This document shows, piece by piece, positions 53,952-62,857 of a DNA stretch of 64,000 bases (within the stretch, counting starts at the first letter, position 1; each line of letters begins with the position of its first letter). Under the pieces are notes generated by a model. The model did no database searches and was not told the origin of the DNA. It saw nothing but the letters and a program-made list of their open reading frames with translations. The translations under genes and the position numbers were made by a program. Source of the stretch: Paenibacillus harenae DSM 16969. Its GTDB lineage: Bacteria > Bacillota > Bacilli > Paenibacillales > Paenibacillaceae. The DNA is taken from positions 171,249-235,248 of the forward strand of contig NZ_KE383846.1 in the NCBI RefSeq assembly GCF_000422465.1, read 5' to 3'.

Positions 53952-53993
53952 CAAAGCAGTAGGCCTGATTTGCATCGCTGGCCTACTGCTTTG
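53952..53993. terminator. Hairpin between importer and sensing operons
   Basis: CAAAGCAGTAGGCC (53952-53965) and GGCCTACTGCTTTG (53980-53993) pair perfectly over 14 bp. It lies after the end of the importer operon. There is no long T-run on either strand, so termination efficiency is uncertain. Confidence 0.6.
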
Positions 53994-53998
53994 TTATA

Positions 53999-54130
53999 TA
54001 AGTTGAACAAAATGATTGCCATAAGCCGATATCGCTGCGAGAGTAAATCATTCTTACGATCGCTGTTCTTCGTTCCTCCAGAACGACTTGCTCTCTCCGC
54101 TCCGCGCTATCGTTTCTTTCGTTCAACTTA
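53999..54130. repeat. Dispersed hairpin element, copy C
   Basis: A 132-base element with perfect 10-bp ends TAAGTTGAAC and GTTCAACTTA. The arms pair further inside: GAGAGTAAATCATTC opposite GAACGACTTGCTCTC pairs at 13 of 15 positions with G-U allowed. Segments CGCTGCGAGAG and CTCTCTCCGCTCC are shared with copy B, but the middle is shorter. It stands 14 bases after the stop codon of the binding-protein gene. Confidence 0.8.
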
Positions 54131-54144
54131 AATCGTTTTTCAAT

Positions 54145-55176
54145 TTATTCGTACAGAAGCGGCTTGATCGCATCGGAATCCATATTCGTCTTGTCATACC
54201 AGTGGAAACCGGTATCGATCACCGGTTCGACCTGCTCGCCGTTAATCGCCTGCACGGCCGCCTTCACCGACCAGTAGCCGATGCCGATCGGATCCTGCGT
54301 AATCGCTCCGGCCATCGTGCCGTTCTTGATGGCGTCCATCTGCAGCTTGCCGGAATCGTAGCCGATCACCGTAATTTTGCCTTGCTTGCCAAGCTCCGTC
54401 ACGGCATTAACGACACCGATCGCCGAGCCTTCGTTAGCGCCGAAGAAGCCCTTCAGATCAGGGTGCGCCTGCATAATCGCCTTCGCAAGGTCGGTCGATT
54501 TGAGCTGATCGCCCGCGCCGTATTGAATATCGACGATTTGAATATCCGGATATTTCTCTTTGACCCGGTTCACGAAACCGTCGCGGCGGTCGATGCCGGT
54601 GCGGCTTGTCTGGTCATGCACGATGAGCGCAACCTCGCCCGCATGGCCGATCAGCTCGGCCATTTTGTCCGCCGCAAGCGCCGCTGCCGCAATGTTGTCC
54701 GTCGCCGCCGTCGTGACCGGAATATCGCTGTCCACGCCGGAGTCGAAGCCGACGACCGGTATATGGCTTGATTTGGCCTTCTCCAGCAGCGGGATCGACG
54801 CCTTGCTGTCCAGCGCCGCGAACGCGATCGCGTTCGGCTTCTTATCGAGCGCCGCCTGCAGCATCTCGATTTGTTTGTCCACCTGCGATTCGGTCTCCGG
54901 TCCTTCGAACGTTATTTCCACATCAAGCTCAGCCGCCGCCTTCTCCGCGCCTTGCTTGACCGCCTGCCAGAACTGATGCTGGAACCCTTTGGAGATGACC
55001 GGAATGTACAGCTTCTTATCGCCTTCCGCCTCCTTCGAATCGTTCGCGCCTGCCGAAGCCGGTTCATTCGCGCCTTTGTTCCCGCCGTTATTGGTATTAT
55101 TCGTGCCGCATGCGCTAAGCGCCATGGTTGACACTAGAAGAAAAACTGCCATGAGCATCCACTTATTTCTTTTCAA
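54145..55176 (-). CDS. Sugar-binding lipoprotein of an RbsB-type importer
   Basis: A 343-aa lipoprotein: signal peptide with LSAC (lipidated Cys23), an Asn/Gly-rich linker, then the ribose-binding-protein fold (YIPVISKGFQHQFWQAVKQG; FDSGVDSDIPVTTAATDN; VIGYDSGKLQMDAI). Start is TTG 55176 with GGGGAG eight bases upstream; longer frames reach 55332 inside the permease gene and lack a site. The FQHQFW and TDN segments resemble galactofuranose- or ribose-type binding proteins, but the ligand is not assignable. It is the last gene of the importer operon. Confidence 0.94.
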   Translation of the reverse strand: MKRNKWMLMAVFLLVSTMALSACGTNNTNNGGNKGANEPASAGANDSKEAEGDKKLYIPVISKGFQHQFWQAVKQGAEKAAAELDVEITFEGPETESQVDKQIEMLQAALDKKPNAIAFAALDSKASIPLLEKAKSSHIPVVGFDSGVDSDIPVTTAATDNIAAAALAADKMAELIGHAGEVALIVHDQTSRTGIDRRDGFVNRVKEKYPDIQIVDIQYGAGDQLKSTDLAKAIMQAHPDLKGFFGANEGSAIGVVNAVTELGKQGKITVIGYDSGKLQMDAIKNGTMAGAITQDPIGIGYWSVKAAVQAINGEQVEPVIDTGFHWYDKTNMDSDAIKPLLYE

Positions 55177-55256
55177 AATTCGATCTCCCCTTACCTGTAT
55201 TGGATTGTATGCAATCTCTTCCGGCCCGTTCGGCCGTCCGAGAGCAATACCGCTGC

Positions 55257-56225
55257 TCACTTCTTGCGCCGCCGCAAAATATCCGCGTAAACCGCCCCGA
55301 TAACGACGATGCCGACAATGACGACCTGCCATTCCTGCGGTACGGACAAGATGCGCAAGCCGTTCGTCAGCACGCTCATAATGAGCGCCCCGATGACCGT
55401 TCCCAGGATCGAGCCCTGTCCGCCGCTCAACGAGGTACCGCCGATGACGACCGCCGCTATCGCTTCCAGCTCATAGCCGGAGCCGAGCGCGGGCTGCGCC
55501 GAATTGAGGCGCGACGCCATCATAATGCCGGCGATTCCGGCAAATGCGCCGGTAATGACATAAATGATGATTTTCCAGAAGGTGACGTTTACGCCGGACA
55601 GCCTGGTCGCTTCCTCGTTGCTGCCAAGCGCGAAGTTATAGCGCCCGATAATCGTCTTCGACAGCACGATGCTGGCAATGACCGCGAGGCCGAAGAAAAT
55701 GAATACCGCGTAAGGAACTTTGAGCACCGTGCCCATCGCTAGTTTCGCAAAAGCCGGGGTATCGTTGAAATAAATCGGCTTCGTGCCGGATACGACAAGC
55801 GATAGTCCCTTCGTAACCATCATCATGCCGAGCGTCGCGATAAAAGGCGGAATATTCATCTTCGCAACCAGCCAGCCGCTAATGAATCCGCACAGCGCGC
55901 CGGTCAGAATGCCGCCCGCAATGCCGAGCGGAATCGGCAAGCCCCAGAAGGTAATGACGACGCCCGTCATCACCGACGCGAAAGTCATGACCGTGCCGAC
56001 CGACAGGTCGATGCCTCCCGTAATAATGACGAAGGTCGAGCCAAGCGCCAGCACGCCGATAACGGCGGTCGACAGCATAATGCCGATCAAATTATCGAAG
56101 CGGAAAAAGTTAGGCGACGATAAGGAGAAGAACACGACCAACAGGATCAAGCTGGCAAAGGCCAGCAGCTTCTGCGCCGCCCCTGTTTTTATGGCAACGG
56201 GCTTTCGTACTTCGGCTAGTTTCAT
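55257..56225 (-). CDS. Sugar ABC importer permease, RbsC type
   Basis: A 322-aa CUT2-class permease with eight to ten helices; ALGSTFVIITGGIDLSVGTV and the loop GRYNFALGSNEEATRLSGVN are family hallmarks. ATG 56225 overlaps the ATPase stop by four bases (ATGA), so the two are coupled. The C-terminus ends in ADILRRRKK. It pairs with itself as homodimer in known systems and receives sugar from the lipoprotein encoded 80 bases downstream. Confidence 0.94.
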   Translation of the reverse strand: MKLAEVRKPVAIKTGAAQKLLAFASLILLVVFFSLSSPNFFRFDNLIGIMLSTAVIGVLALGSTFVIITGGIDLSVGTVMTFASVMTGVVITFWGLPIPLGIAGGILTGALCGFISGWLVAKMNIPPFIATLGMMMVTKGLSLVVSGTKPIYFNDTPAFAKLAMGTVLKVPYAVFIFFGLAVIASIVLSKTIIGRYNFALGSNEEATRLSGVNVTFWKIIIYVITGAFAGIAGIMMASRLNSAQPALGSGYELEAIAAVVIGGTSLSGGQGSILGTVIGALIMSVLTNGLRILSVPQEWQVVIVGIVVIGAVYADILRRRKK

Positions 56226-57739
56226 TTCGCTATCTCCCCTGCTCGCATGGTTGCATATTTCATGATGGATTCCTGGGTCGCTTCCTCGCTGCTGAGCTCG
56301 CCGGTAATGCGCCCCTCGCACATGACGACAATGCGATGGCTCATCCGCAATATTTCCGGAAGCTCCGAAGAGATCATGATGATCGATTTCCCTTGCCGCA
56401 CCAGCTCATCCAGCAGCTTGTAAATTTCGGATTTCGCGCCGACATCAATACCCCGCGTAGGTTCATCGATCATAAGGATCTGGCAATCGCGCGTCAGCCA
56501 CTTGCCGATGACGACCTTCTGCTGATTGCCGCCCGATAGAAATTTCACCCGCTGATCGATGCTCGGCGTCTTGATTTTGAGCGATTCCACATACGCCTCG
56601 GCGTTTCGCTCCATGCCCGCTTGCTTCATCCATCCGGCGGAGCTTCGGAAGCTCCGGTACGACGCGATCGATATATTCGTCTTCACGTCCATATCAACGA
56701 GCAGCCCGTACCGCTTCCGGTCCTCCGATAAGTAGCCGATGCCGTACCGTACGGCGTCCTTCGGGGCTTTGATGCTCGCCTTCCTCCCGTTTACGATAAT
56801 CTCGCCCGAGTCGATCCGGTCCGCGCCGAATATCGCCCTCGCCACCTCCGTCCGTCCCGCCCCCATCAGACCGGCGAAGCCGACGATCTCGCCCTTGTTC
56901 AGATGGAAGGATACGTCCTTCACGGCGCTGCCGCGGTTTAAGCCTCTCACCTCCAGCACTTTGGCCTGCTTCGTCCCGGCGCTGATGCTCGGCTTGCTCA
57001 CGCTGTAGATTTGCCGCCCGACCATCATGGCGATAATCTCGTCAACGGATACGGCGTCCGTGCGCACCGTATCGACATAGCAGCCGTCGCGCATGACCGT
57101 AATGCGGTCGGTGATCCGTTTCAGCTCCTCCATGCGGTGCGAAATGTAGACGATGCCGACCCCCTGCTCCTTCAGCTGTCCGATCATGCGAAACAGCTCG
57201 TCGATCTCGGCATTCGTCAGCGCCGCCGTAGGCTCATCCATTATGAGCACCCCCGACTTATAAGAAAGCGCTTTCGCAATTTCAACCATTTGCTGCTTCG
57301 CTACGGTCAGCTCGGACACGAGCGTGCGCGGGTCAAGGTTCAGGTTCATTTGCCGGAACAGGATCTTCGTCCGTTCGTTCAGCTCTTTATCATTCAGGAA
57401 CAAAGGAAGGGCAGCCCTCGGCTCTCTTCCGATAAATATATTTTGCGCAACCGTCAAATCCGGCATCAGCTGCAGCTCCTGATGGATAATGCCGATGCCC
57501 ATGCTCTGCGCCGCTTTCGTATTGGCAATCTCCACTTCCTTGCCTTTATAAACGATGCGGCCTTCATCCTTCGTATAGACGCCGGTTAAAATTTTCATCA
57601 TCGTCGACTTGCCGGCCCCGTTCTCGCCGACCAGCGCGTGCACCTCTCCGGCTTGCAGCTCGAAGCGGCATTGATCCAGCGCCAGAACGCCGGGGAATTG
57701 CTTGCTGATGCCGTCCATTGACACGAGTATCTGACTCAT
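56222..57739 (-). CDS. Sugar ABC importer ATPase, RbsA type (two ABC domains)
   Basis: A 505-aa double ATPase of the ribose/galactose class. Domain 1 has Walker A GENGAGKST (38-46) and Walker B VLIMDEPTAAL; domain 2 has a degenerate Walker A (GLMGAGRTEVAR), intact signature LSGGNQQKV and Walker B LMIDEPTRGIDVGAKSEI, as usual in RbsA. Start ATG 57739 follows GGGGTGGAAG; GTG 57748 is possible. It is the first gene of the importer operon. Unlike sugar loci I and II, this importer carries its own ATPase. Confidence 0.95.
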   Translation of the reverse strand: MSQILVSMDGISKQFPGVLALDQCRFELQAGEVHALVGENGAGKSTMMKILTGVYTKDEGRIVYKGKEVEIANTKAAQSMGIGIIHQELQLMPDLTVAQNIFIGREPRAALPLFLNDKELNERTKILFRQMNLNLDPRTLVSELTVAKQQMVEIAKALSYKSGVLIMDEPTAALTNAEIDELFRMIGQLKEQGVGIVYISHRMEELKRITDRITVMRDGCYVDTVRTDAVSVDEIIAMMVGRQIYSVSKPSISAGTKQAKVLEVRGLNRGSAVKDVSFHLNKGEIVGFAGLMGAGRTEVARAIFGADRIDSGEIIVNGRKASIKAPKDAVRYGIGYLSEDRKRYGLLVDMDVKTNISIASYRSFRSSAGWMKQAGMERNAEAYVESLKIKTPSIDQRVKFLSGGNQQKVVIGKWLTRDCQILMIDEPTRGIDVGAKSEIYKLLDELVRQGKSIIMISSELPEILRMSHRIVVMCEGRITGELSSEEATQESIMKYATMRAGEIAK

Positions 57740-57864
57740 CGCTTCCACCCCAAATCGGTTTGTGTGCCCATTGTATGACGAATCGGAATCGGAATATAGG
57801 GAGAAACCTCCTGAAAAAAGTAGAGAATTTTACGATGATGCGGGCTGTACAAACAAAAAAAAGC

Positions 57865-57889
57865 CCGGAGCATGAAGATCATGTTCCGG
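57865..57889 (-). terminator. Terminator of the DUF1992 gene
   Basis: CCGGAGCATG and CATGTTCCGG pair over 10 bases with one mismatch; minus-strand GCTTTTTTTT follows. Confidence 0.85.
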
Positions 57890-57925
57890 ACCGTTATACG
57901 CGGACTATGAGGTGCGGTCAATCGC

Positions 57926-58468
57926 TTAAAGCCATTGGTTATATTGCTCGTGTACCGTTTCTTTTGCGATCTGTCTTTTTTGCAAAATGCCTGTAGGGAC
58001 TATCGTGTTGTATTTCTTGATTTTTATATTGATGTCTGCAATTTCCCGGTTCCAGTCATTATCGTTGTTTGGAAGATTGGCTAGCACCATGCGGATTTGC
58101 TCTCTTATTTCTTGCTGCAGCTGCAGCCAGTCGGGCAGAACGTTCGCATTTTTGAGTATGCCGGTGAAGACATCGCCCGATTCGATATGGAGCGGCTTTC
58201 CTTTGCCCGGGAGATGGTCGAACGCTCCCTTTTTCTGCTGCTCCTTGTACATTTCATCAATCCAGTGGCTCTGCGATCCATTCGTATTCCAATATTGAGT
58301 CTGCTGAAGCGTTGATTCGGCAGACACACCGGCGTCTTCCTGCGGGGTATCCGTCTCTACTCTGACATCAGCTTGAGGTTGAGTGTTGTCCGATACAGTT
58401 TTCAAGTTATCATGGTCGTCGTTGCTTGCAGAAAAATGATTGTTCTTCTTTTTGAACCAAAGAAACAT
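57926..58468 (-). CDS. DUF1992 (DnaJ-homologue C28 conserved region) protein
   Basis: A 180-aa soluble protein. The N-terminal half is a charged, low-complexity tail; the C-terminal half carries the DUF1992 signature (EMYKEQQKKGAFDHLPGKGK, PDWLQLQQEIREQI, a closing NIKIKKYNTIVP). The domain is found in bacteria and in eukaryotic DNAJC28 but no J domain is present and the function is unknown. ATG 58468 has GGAGG eight bases upstream; GTG 58483 contains it. Monocistronic with its own terminator. Confidence 0.85.
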   Translation of the reverse strand: MFLWFKKKNNHFSASNDDHDNLKTVSDNTQPQADVRVETDTPQEDAGVSAESTLQQTQYWNTNGSQSHWIDEMYKEQQKKGAFDHLPGKGKPLHIESGDVFTGILKNANVLPDWLQLQQEIREQIRMVLANLPNNDNDWNREIADINIKIKKYNTIVPTGILQKRQIAKETVHEQYNQWL

Positions 58469-58634
58469 TCCTTTCCCCTCCACACCCGTGATGAAATTAT
58501 CATACTTGAAAAAGCGGAAGCTGCCGCTGAAGTTGTGTGACTATTCTGTGAATTTGGTCCGCAGCTATTAAGCATGCCCATTTCTCAGCATAGAGGGTGG
58601 ACTTACAGTACAGCGATATGATTTGTGTGGGCGA

Positions 58635-59195
58635 TCATGAAGAAAAGACGTCTCTACATCGATCAAGAATATCATCTAACCTTTTGTCTTTTGACTCACG
58701 TGCGTTTCTGCCTTGTCTCTTCACAGCCATAATCGCTTCCTCATTCGACATTCCACGGTAGCTCACGAGCCAGGCCGCAAGAACGTGACCTGTTCGACCG
58801 ATCCCGCCTGAGCAATGAACGACCGTTTTCTCTTGTTGCTGTTCTGCCTCAGCTAAATATGGCACAATCTGATCGATGAGTTTCACCTCTTCTGCTAGGT
58901 GGAAATCCTCAATAGGAACCCAAAGCACGTTGTTTTTACCAAACATCTGGCGGTAGGTCCCAAGCAAATCGTCATAAGCGGACAATTGGCGGGGAGGTAA
59001 TAAACAAAGAACGCGAGTGATGCCTTGTGCATGCATAAAGGCAATCCACCTCTCCACCAACACAGAAGAAACTCGAGAGAATGGAAAACCAGGGCGACGC
59101 GCTCCAAAAACGAATTGCTCCTGTTCATATGCAGCGGTGAAGCTACGCTGTGGATCACTCATCCACCCAGCGAGTTTCGTGAAGATCGTATTCAT
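58635..59195 (-). CDS. Dual-specificity protein phosphatase
   Basis: A 186-aa phosphatase with the cysteine-phosphatase loop VHCSGGIGRTGH (Cys128, Arg134) and a probable general acid Asp97 (PIEDFHL). The GGIGRTG variant is common in bacterial and archaeal dual-specificity phosphatases that act on phospho-Tyr/Ser or on nucleotides and phosphoinositides. ATG 59195 lies ten bases from AGGAGA; TTG 59222 is less likely. Its base composition is visibly more AT-rich than the flanking sugar genes, which suggests later acquisition. Confidence 0.88.
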   Translation of the reverse strand: MNTIFTKLAGWMSDPQRSFTAAYEQEQFVFGARRPGFPFSRVSSVLVERWIAFMHAQGITRVLCLLPPRQLSAYDDLLGTYRQMFGKNNVLWVPIEDFHLAEEVKLIDQIVPYLAEAEQQQEKTVVHCSGGIGRTGHVLAAWLVSYRGMSNEEAIMAVKRQGRNARESKDKRLDDILDRCRDVFSS

Positions 59196-59308
59196 TTGAA
59201 AGCTGTCTCCTGTTATAGTCAATGGGACTGCCTAGTAACGTAAAGCATCATATGGCAATCCCTTGTCGACTTGTTAATTTTTATTTTTATTCCTAGTTAG
59301 ATATCCCA

Positions 59309-59929
59309 TTATTGAACAAGATCAGCGGCGCTCTCCGAAGTGGGTACTTTTCCTTCCAAATAATACTGGAATACGGGGTTTAGCATCTCGGTCAGCTGTT
59401 CAAGAGGAATCGCAGAAAGTGCCTCGCTTCGCAGTAAATTGCGCACTACCGCCAAGCCGATAAGTTGAGATAAGACAAACTCTGCTCTTAATTGCGGGCT
59501 AGAGGCTGTTATTAGCATTGCCATTGGCTGAACTATATCTTGATCAAGCAGTTTGCGAAGCGAAGAAGAGGCATCGGGATTGGCCAAGGTACGCATGATG
59601 ATCAACATGGGATCGTTCGGATCGTGCTTGTCCCATTCGGGAACCTGCGAATTCAGCATTCTCTCTCCTAAAGTTGTTATTTCCCCCTCAAAAACATTGG
59701 ATGGACATATTCCGACACTCGTTAGTGCGCTAAGGAAAAGCTCTTCCTTGGATCCGAAGTACCGGATAACCAAGGCGGCATCAATCCCCGCTCTGGCAGC
59801 GATTTTACGGACAGTTACCCGCTCATAGCTGTCTTGGGAGAATAATGCGCGTGCCGCCAAAAGAATTTGTTGACGAGTAGCTTCGGAATCGCGTGTGTTT
59901 TTGCGGGATGAATGTTTCTGATCGCTCAT
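59309..59929 (-). CDS. TetR family repressor
   Basis: A 206-aa regulator with a TetR helix-turn-helix at about 15-62 (ARALFSQDSYERVTVRKIAA, GSKEELF) and an all-helical ligand domain of the TetR_C_17-like type (TLANPDASSSLRKLLDQDIV). ATG 59929 is about nine bases after AAGGGGGA; ATG 59935 is close behind. It is divergent from the FAD oxidoreductase gene, and two dyads TCAAC-N4-GTTGA between them are clear operator candidates. The inducer is unknown. Confidence 0.92.
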   Translation of the reverse strand: MSDQKHSSRKNTRDSEATRQQILLAARALFSQDSYERVTVRKIAARAGIDAALVIRYFGSKEELFLSALTSVGICPSNVFEGEITTLGERMLNSQVPEWDKHDPNDPMLIIMRTLANPDASSSLRKLLDQDIVQPMAMLITASSPQLRAEFVLSQLIGLAVVRNLLRSEALSAIPLEQLTEMLNPVFQYYLEGKVPTSESAADLVQ

Positions 59930-59993
59930 TTCCATATTCCCCCTTCGATCTTTAGTTACGGATTGTATGCAATTTATTTTAACACAAAATTTT

Positions 59994-60056
59994 GTCAACG
60001 AGTGTTGACATGTAAATATTGGATAATCTACAATGGGTTATATCAACATGCGTTGA
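59994..60056. promoter_or_regulatory. Divergent promoters with two TetR operator dyads
   Basis: GTCAAC-GAGT-GTTGAC (59994-60009) and TCAAC-ATGC-GTTGA (60043-60056) share half-sites and spacer length. TTGACA (60005-60010) and TACAAT (60029-60034), 18 bases apart, give the rightward promoter, so the first dyad covers its -35 and the second its start point. TTGACA on the minus strand (59993-59998) serves the repressor gene. Confidence 0.8.
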
Positions 60057-60105
60057 CTTATTTGAATTTTTAAAACTAATTCGTTATGGGAAAGAGGAGA
60101 TCGAC

Positions 60106-61386
60106 ATGTTGGAAAAAGAAATTATTGTAGTTGGAGGAGGGTTGGCCGGCTTGACCGCTTCCCTATTTTTAGCAAGAGCTGGCTGCACCGTTACACTTTT
60201 CGAACGGTCAACCGGATTGGGCGGGCGAGGAACGACGAAAGATTTACGTGGATTTCGATTCAATTTAGGGCCTCATTCGTTTTACCTCGATGAAAAAGTA
60301 ACGTCTATACTTAATGAAATCGGCATCAAATACGCCGGCCAATCTCCGGATCGTTCAAAACAGCTCATGGAGCTTAATGGGAAATTGCAGAAGTTTCCCA
60401 ACACCCTCCCATCTATTTTGCAAAATGAAGTGTTGGAGGAAGAATCGAAAGAAGAAATCGTGAAACTTCTCTCCGGCCTACAGCAACTGGATACATCAAG
60501 ATGGCGCGGAAAATCCGTCCAGGAATGGATGGCGTCCTCTATCTCTCATCCTCAGACGCGGTTATTCGTGGAGAGTGCCTTGCGGCTTGCTTCTTATAGC
60601 GCCTCTCCCGAGCTTGTTGATGCGGAGTTTTTTCTGAATCTTTTACGCTCCATGCCCGATGTTTGGTATTTGGATCATGGCTGGGGTACAATCATTGACG
60701 GCCTGGAACAAGCTGCTCGGGCAACGGGGGTCCGAATAGTTGTTAATGCCAAAGTGAGTCGCATTCATGAGACGGGACATGGATACCAACTGTCATTGTC
60801 CGACGGTTCTGTACATTCGGCATCTTCCGTTATCTTGGCGGTTCCCCCCGCGGTTGTTTCGAAATTGCTGGAAGAAACCGAGTTTCCGGAGCTTCGAAAT
60901 TGGACGGACGAGACAATACCGATTTATGTGGCAGCATTAAATGTGGCCTTAAAGCGCTTGCCTAATCCGGAACAGCCGTTTGTGCTTGGTTTTGACACTC
61001 CTTATTACTATTCTGCTCATTCAGATGTTGCCAAACTCGCTCCCGACGAAGGAGCGATGATCCATCTAATGAAATATATCAGACCCGAAGAAACAAACCA
61101 TCCCGCTTCCACCCGTAACGAACTGGGCAAGTGGCTGGATTCGCTTCAGCCCGGCTGGCGGGATTTGATCGTCGAAGAGCAGTTCCTTCCGAACATAATG
61201 GTGGCCGGCGATGTCGTACAGGCAAAGCGTGGAGGCCTCGCCGGTCGGTTTGGGCCAAAAGTTCCCGGTACTAAGAAGCTCTATGTTGCAGGCGACTGGA
61301 CGGGAAATGAAGCTCAATTGGCCAATGCCAGCATTACTAGTGCCTATCGCGCCGCATCGATGATTTTGGAAGGATATGAACTTTGA
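60106..61386 (+). CDS. FAD-dependent oxidoreductase, phytoene desaturase/amine oxidase type
   Basis: A 426-aa flavoprotein with the Rossmann motif GGGLAG (10-15), an Arg-rich follow-up (GLGGRGTTK) typical of the phytoene desaturase/protoporphyrinogen oxidase superfamily, and the C-terminal FAD segment LYVAGDWTGNEAQLANASIT. The substrate is not recognisable; there are no carotenoid genes nearby. ATG 60106 has AGAGGAGA upstream; a TTG or ATG start at 60019 would cross the operator. It is controlled by the divergent TetR protein, which points to a stress- or ligand-induced role. Confidence 0.85.
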   Translation: MLEKEIIVVGGGLAGLTASLFLARAGCTVTLFERSTGLGGRGTTKDLRGFRFNLGPHSFYLDEKVTSILNEIGIKYAGQSPDRSKQLMELNGKLQKFPNTLPSILQNEVLEEESKEEIVKLLSGLQQLDTSRWRGKSVQEWMASSISHPQTRLFVESALRLASYSASPELVDAEFFLNLLRSMPDVWYLDHGWGTIIDGLEQAARATGVRIVVNAKVSRIHETGHGYQLSLSDGSVHSASSVILAVPPAVVSKLLEETEFPELRNWTDETIPIYVAALNVALKRLPNPEQPFVLGFDTPYYYSAHSDVAKLAPDEGAMIHLMKYIRPEETNHPASTRNELGKWLDSLQPGWRDLIVEEQFLPNIMVAGDVVQAKRGGLAGRFGPKVPGTKKLYVAGDWTGNEAQLANASITSAYRAASMILEGYEL

Positions 61387-61447
61387 ACGTTCGGTTACTC
61401 TCCCGTGACCCCAAAAAAATATATCCTTTCTTGTCTTTCAAAAAAAA

Positions 61448-61476
61448 CAGTCCGGTACATTATCGTTCCGGACTGT
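61448..61476. terminator. Bidirectional terminator between convergent genes
   Basis: ACAGTCCGG and CCGGACTGT pair perfectly. A seven- to eight-A run on the left gives T on the minus strand, ending the MATE gene; a T-rich right flank serves the FAD gene. Confidence 0.85.
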
Positions 61477-61485
61477 CTTATTTAT

Positions 61486-62853
61486 TTACACCGCTGCTTC
61501 TTCCTGTCTCTGCACAAGCGCCTTACTCTGCCACGCCTTGCTTCGCCAGCGCAATAACAGGATTAGTCCGCGCAGCCATTCGTCCATAATAAACGCCGCC
61601 CAGAAGCCAAGCAGGCCGTAGCCTAAATGAATGCCGAGCAGATAGGTCATCGGAACGCTGAACAGCCAGCTGACGGATACGGCTCCGATCATGGCGAACC
61701 GCGCGTCGCCCGCCGCCGCGAGCGAGCGTTCGATGATGATGTTGAAGTTGCGGCCCGGCTCAAGGAGCAATCCGAGCAGCAGAAGCGCTGCGCCCATCTT
61801 GATAATCGACTCGTCATCCGTAAACAGCCCAAGAAGCGGCACGCGGAATATCGCGATGACGGCCGCGGCGGCGAGCGTAATCAGCATGCTTGCGCGCAGA
61901 TTTTGATAGACGGCCCGATAGGCTTCCTCCCGCTCGCCGGCCCCAATCATATGTCCGATGATGATCTGCCCGCCCCGGCCGATGGAAATTGCTAGAATCA
62001 TAACAAGAAACACGAGATTCATCGTATAGACCCTCGTTGTGAGAGCCGCCGTCCCCAATGTTGCGATGAGCGCGGTCGTCACGAACTGGCTTGCGGAATA
62101 CGAGCAGTTGTTGACCGACGAAGGCAAGCCGACGCGCAGCACCTTATCGACATGCTCCTTCGTCCAGCGCGTCAGATGCGCCCAGGTAATATGAACGCCG
62201 GCCACTCTCCGCAGGATGACGAAATTGACGGCCAGACCGATCAGCTGGGCGATTGCCGTAGAGAAGGCGACGCCGGTCACGCCAAATTTCGGAAAGCCGA
62301 ACGGTCCGTAGATGACCAGGTAGTTGCCTAACAAGTTCAGCACGTTCATGCCGATGGTCACGACCATCGTATGCCTCGTAAATCCGTGCGACTGGATGAT
62401 GGCCGTCACGACGGTCAACACCCCTTGAATGACAAGCGCCGCTCCGGCAATTTGGAGGAAGCTATGTCCGATCTCGAATACAGACGGGTCCAGTTTGAAG
62501 ATGTGCAGCAGCGGAACGCTAAAGCTGACGATCAACGCGCTGATCAGAAGGCCGAACAAAAAATTGATCGCCACCGATGCCGATGCCAGCCGGCCGATTT
62601 CCTGATTGCGGCGCGCGCCAAGGTATTGTGTAATGACGACCGCCGACCCGACCGCAATTACGTTGAACAGAAGCACGCCGAACATAATGATTTGGTTCGC
62701 GACGCCGACGGCTGCGACCGCCTCGTCCGACACTCTGCTCAGCATGAACGTATCGGAGATGCGCAGGAACATCTGCAGCGCCGACTCTACGAAAATCGGC
62801 CAAGTCAGCGCAAAAAGAGTTAATTTGGCAGTTGTCCTGCTCCCCTTCACCAT
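61486..62853 (-). CDS. MATE family efflux transporter
   Basis: A 455-aa twelve-helix antiporter of the MATE (NorM/DinF-like) family that expels drugs or metabolites using Na+ or H+. Both homologous halves are visible (FVESALQMFLRISDTFMLSR; LPSSVNNCSYSASQFVTTAL). I start at ATG 62853, two bases after the stop of the epimerase gene, implying translational coupling; a frame extended to 63006 overlaps that gene and is out of family. Linkage to a sugar epimerase is unusual, so the exported compound could be a sugar-derived metabolite. Confidence 0.9.
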   Translation of the reverse strand: MVKGSRTTAKLTLFALTWPIFVESALQMFLRISDTFMLSRVSDEAVAAVGVANQIIMFGVLLFNVIAVGSAVVITQYLGARRNQEIGRLASASVAINFLFGLLISALIVSFSVPLLHIFKLDPSVFEIGHSFLQIAGAALVIQGVLTVVTAIIQSHGFTRHTMVVTIGMNVLNLLGNYLVIYGPFGFPKFGVTGVAFSTAIAQLIGLAVNFVILRRVAGVHITWAHLTRWTKEHVDKVLRVGLPSSVNNCSYSASQFVTTALIATLGTAALTTRVYTMNLVFLVMILAISIGRGGQIIIGHMIGAGEREEAYRAVYQNLRASMLITLAAAAVIAIFRVPLLGLFTDDESIIKMGAALLLLGLLLEPGRNFNIIIERSLAAAGDARFAMIGAVSVSWLFSVPMTYLLGIHLGYGLLGFWAAFIMDEWLRGLILLLRWRSKAWQSKALVQRQEEAAV

Positions 62854-62857
62854 TGGC

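Noticed and set aside
53999..54130. Copy C as an insertion sequence
   Set aside because: Only 132 bases with no transposase; listed as a miniature element instead.
54145..55332. Longer binding-protein frame starting at 55332
   Set aside because: The extra 52 residues are read from the permease gene, lack a ribosome site and would bury the lipoprotein signal.
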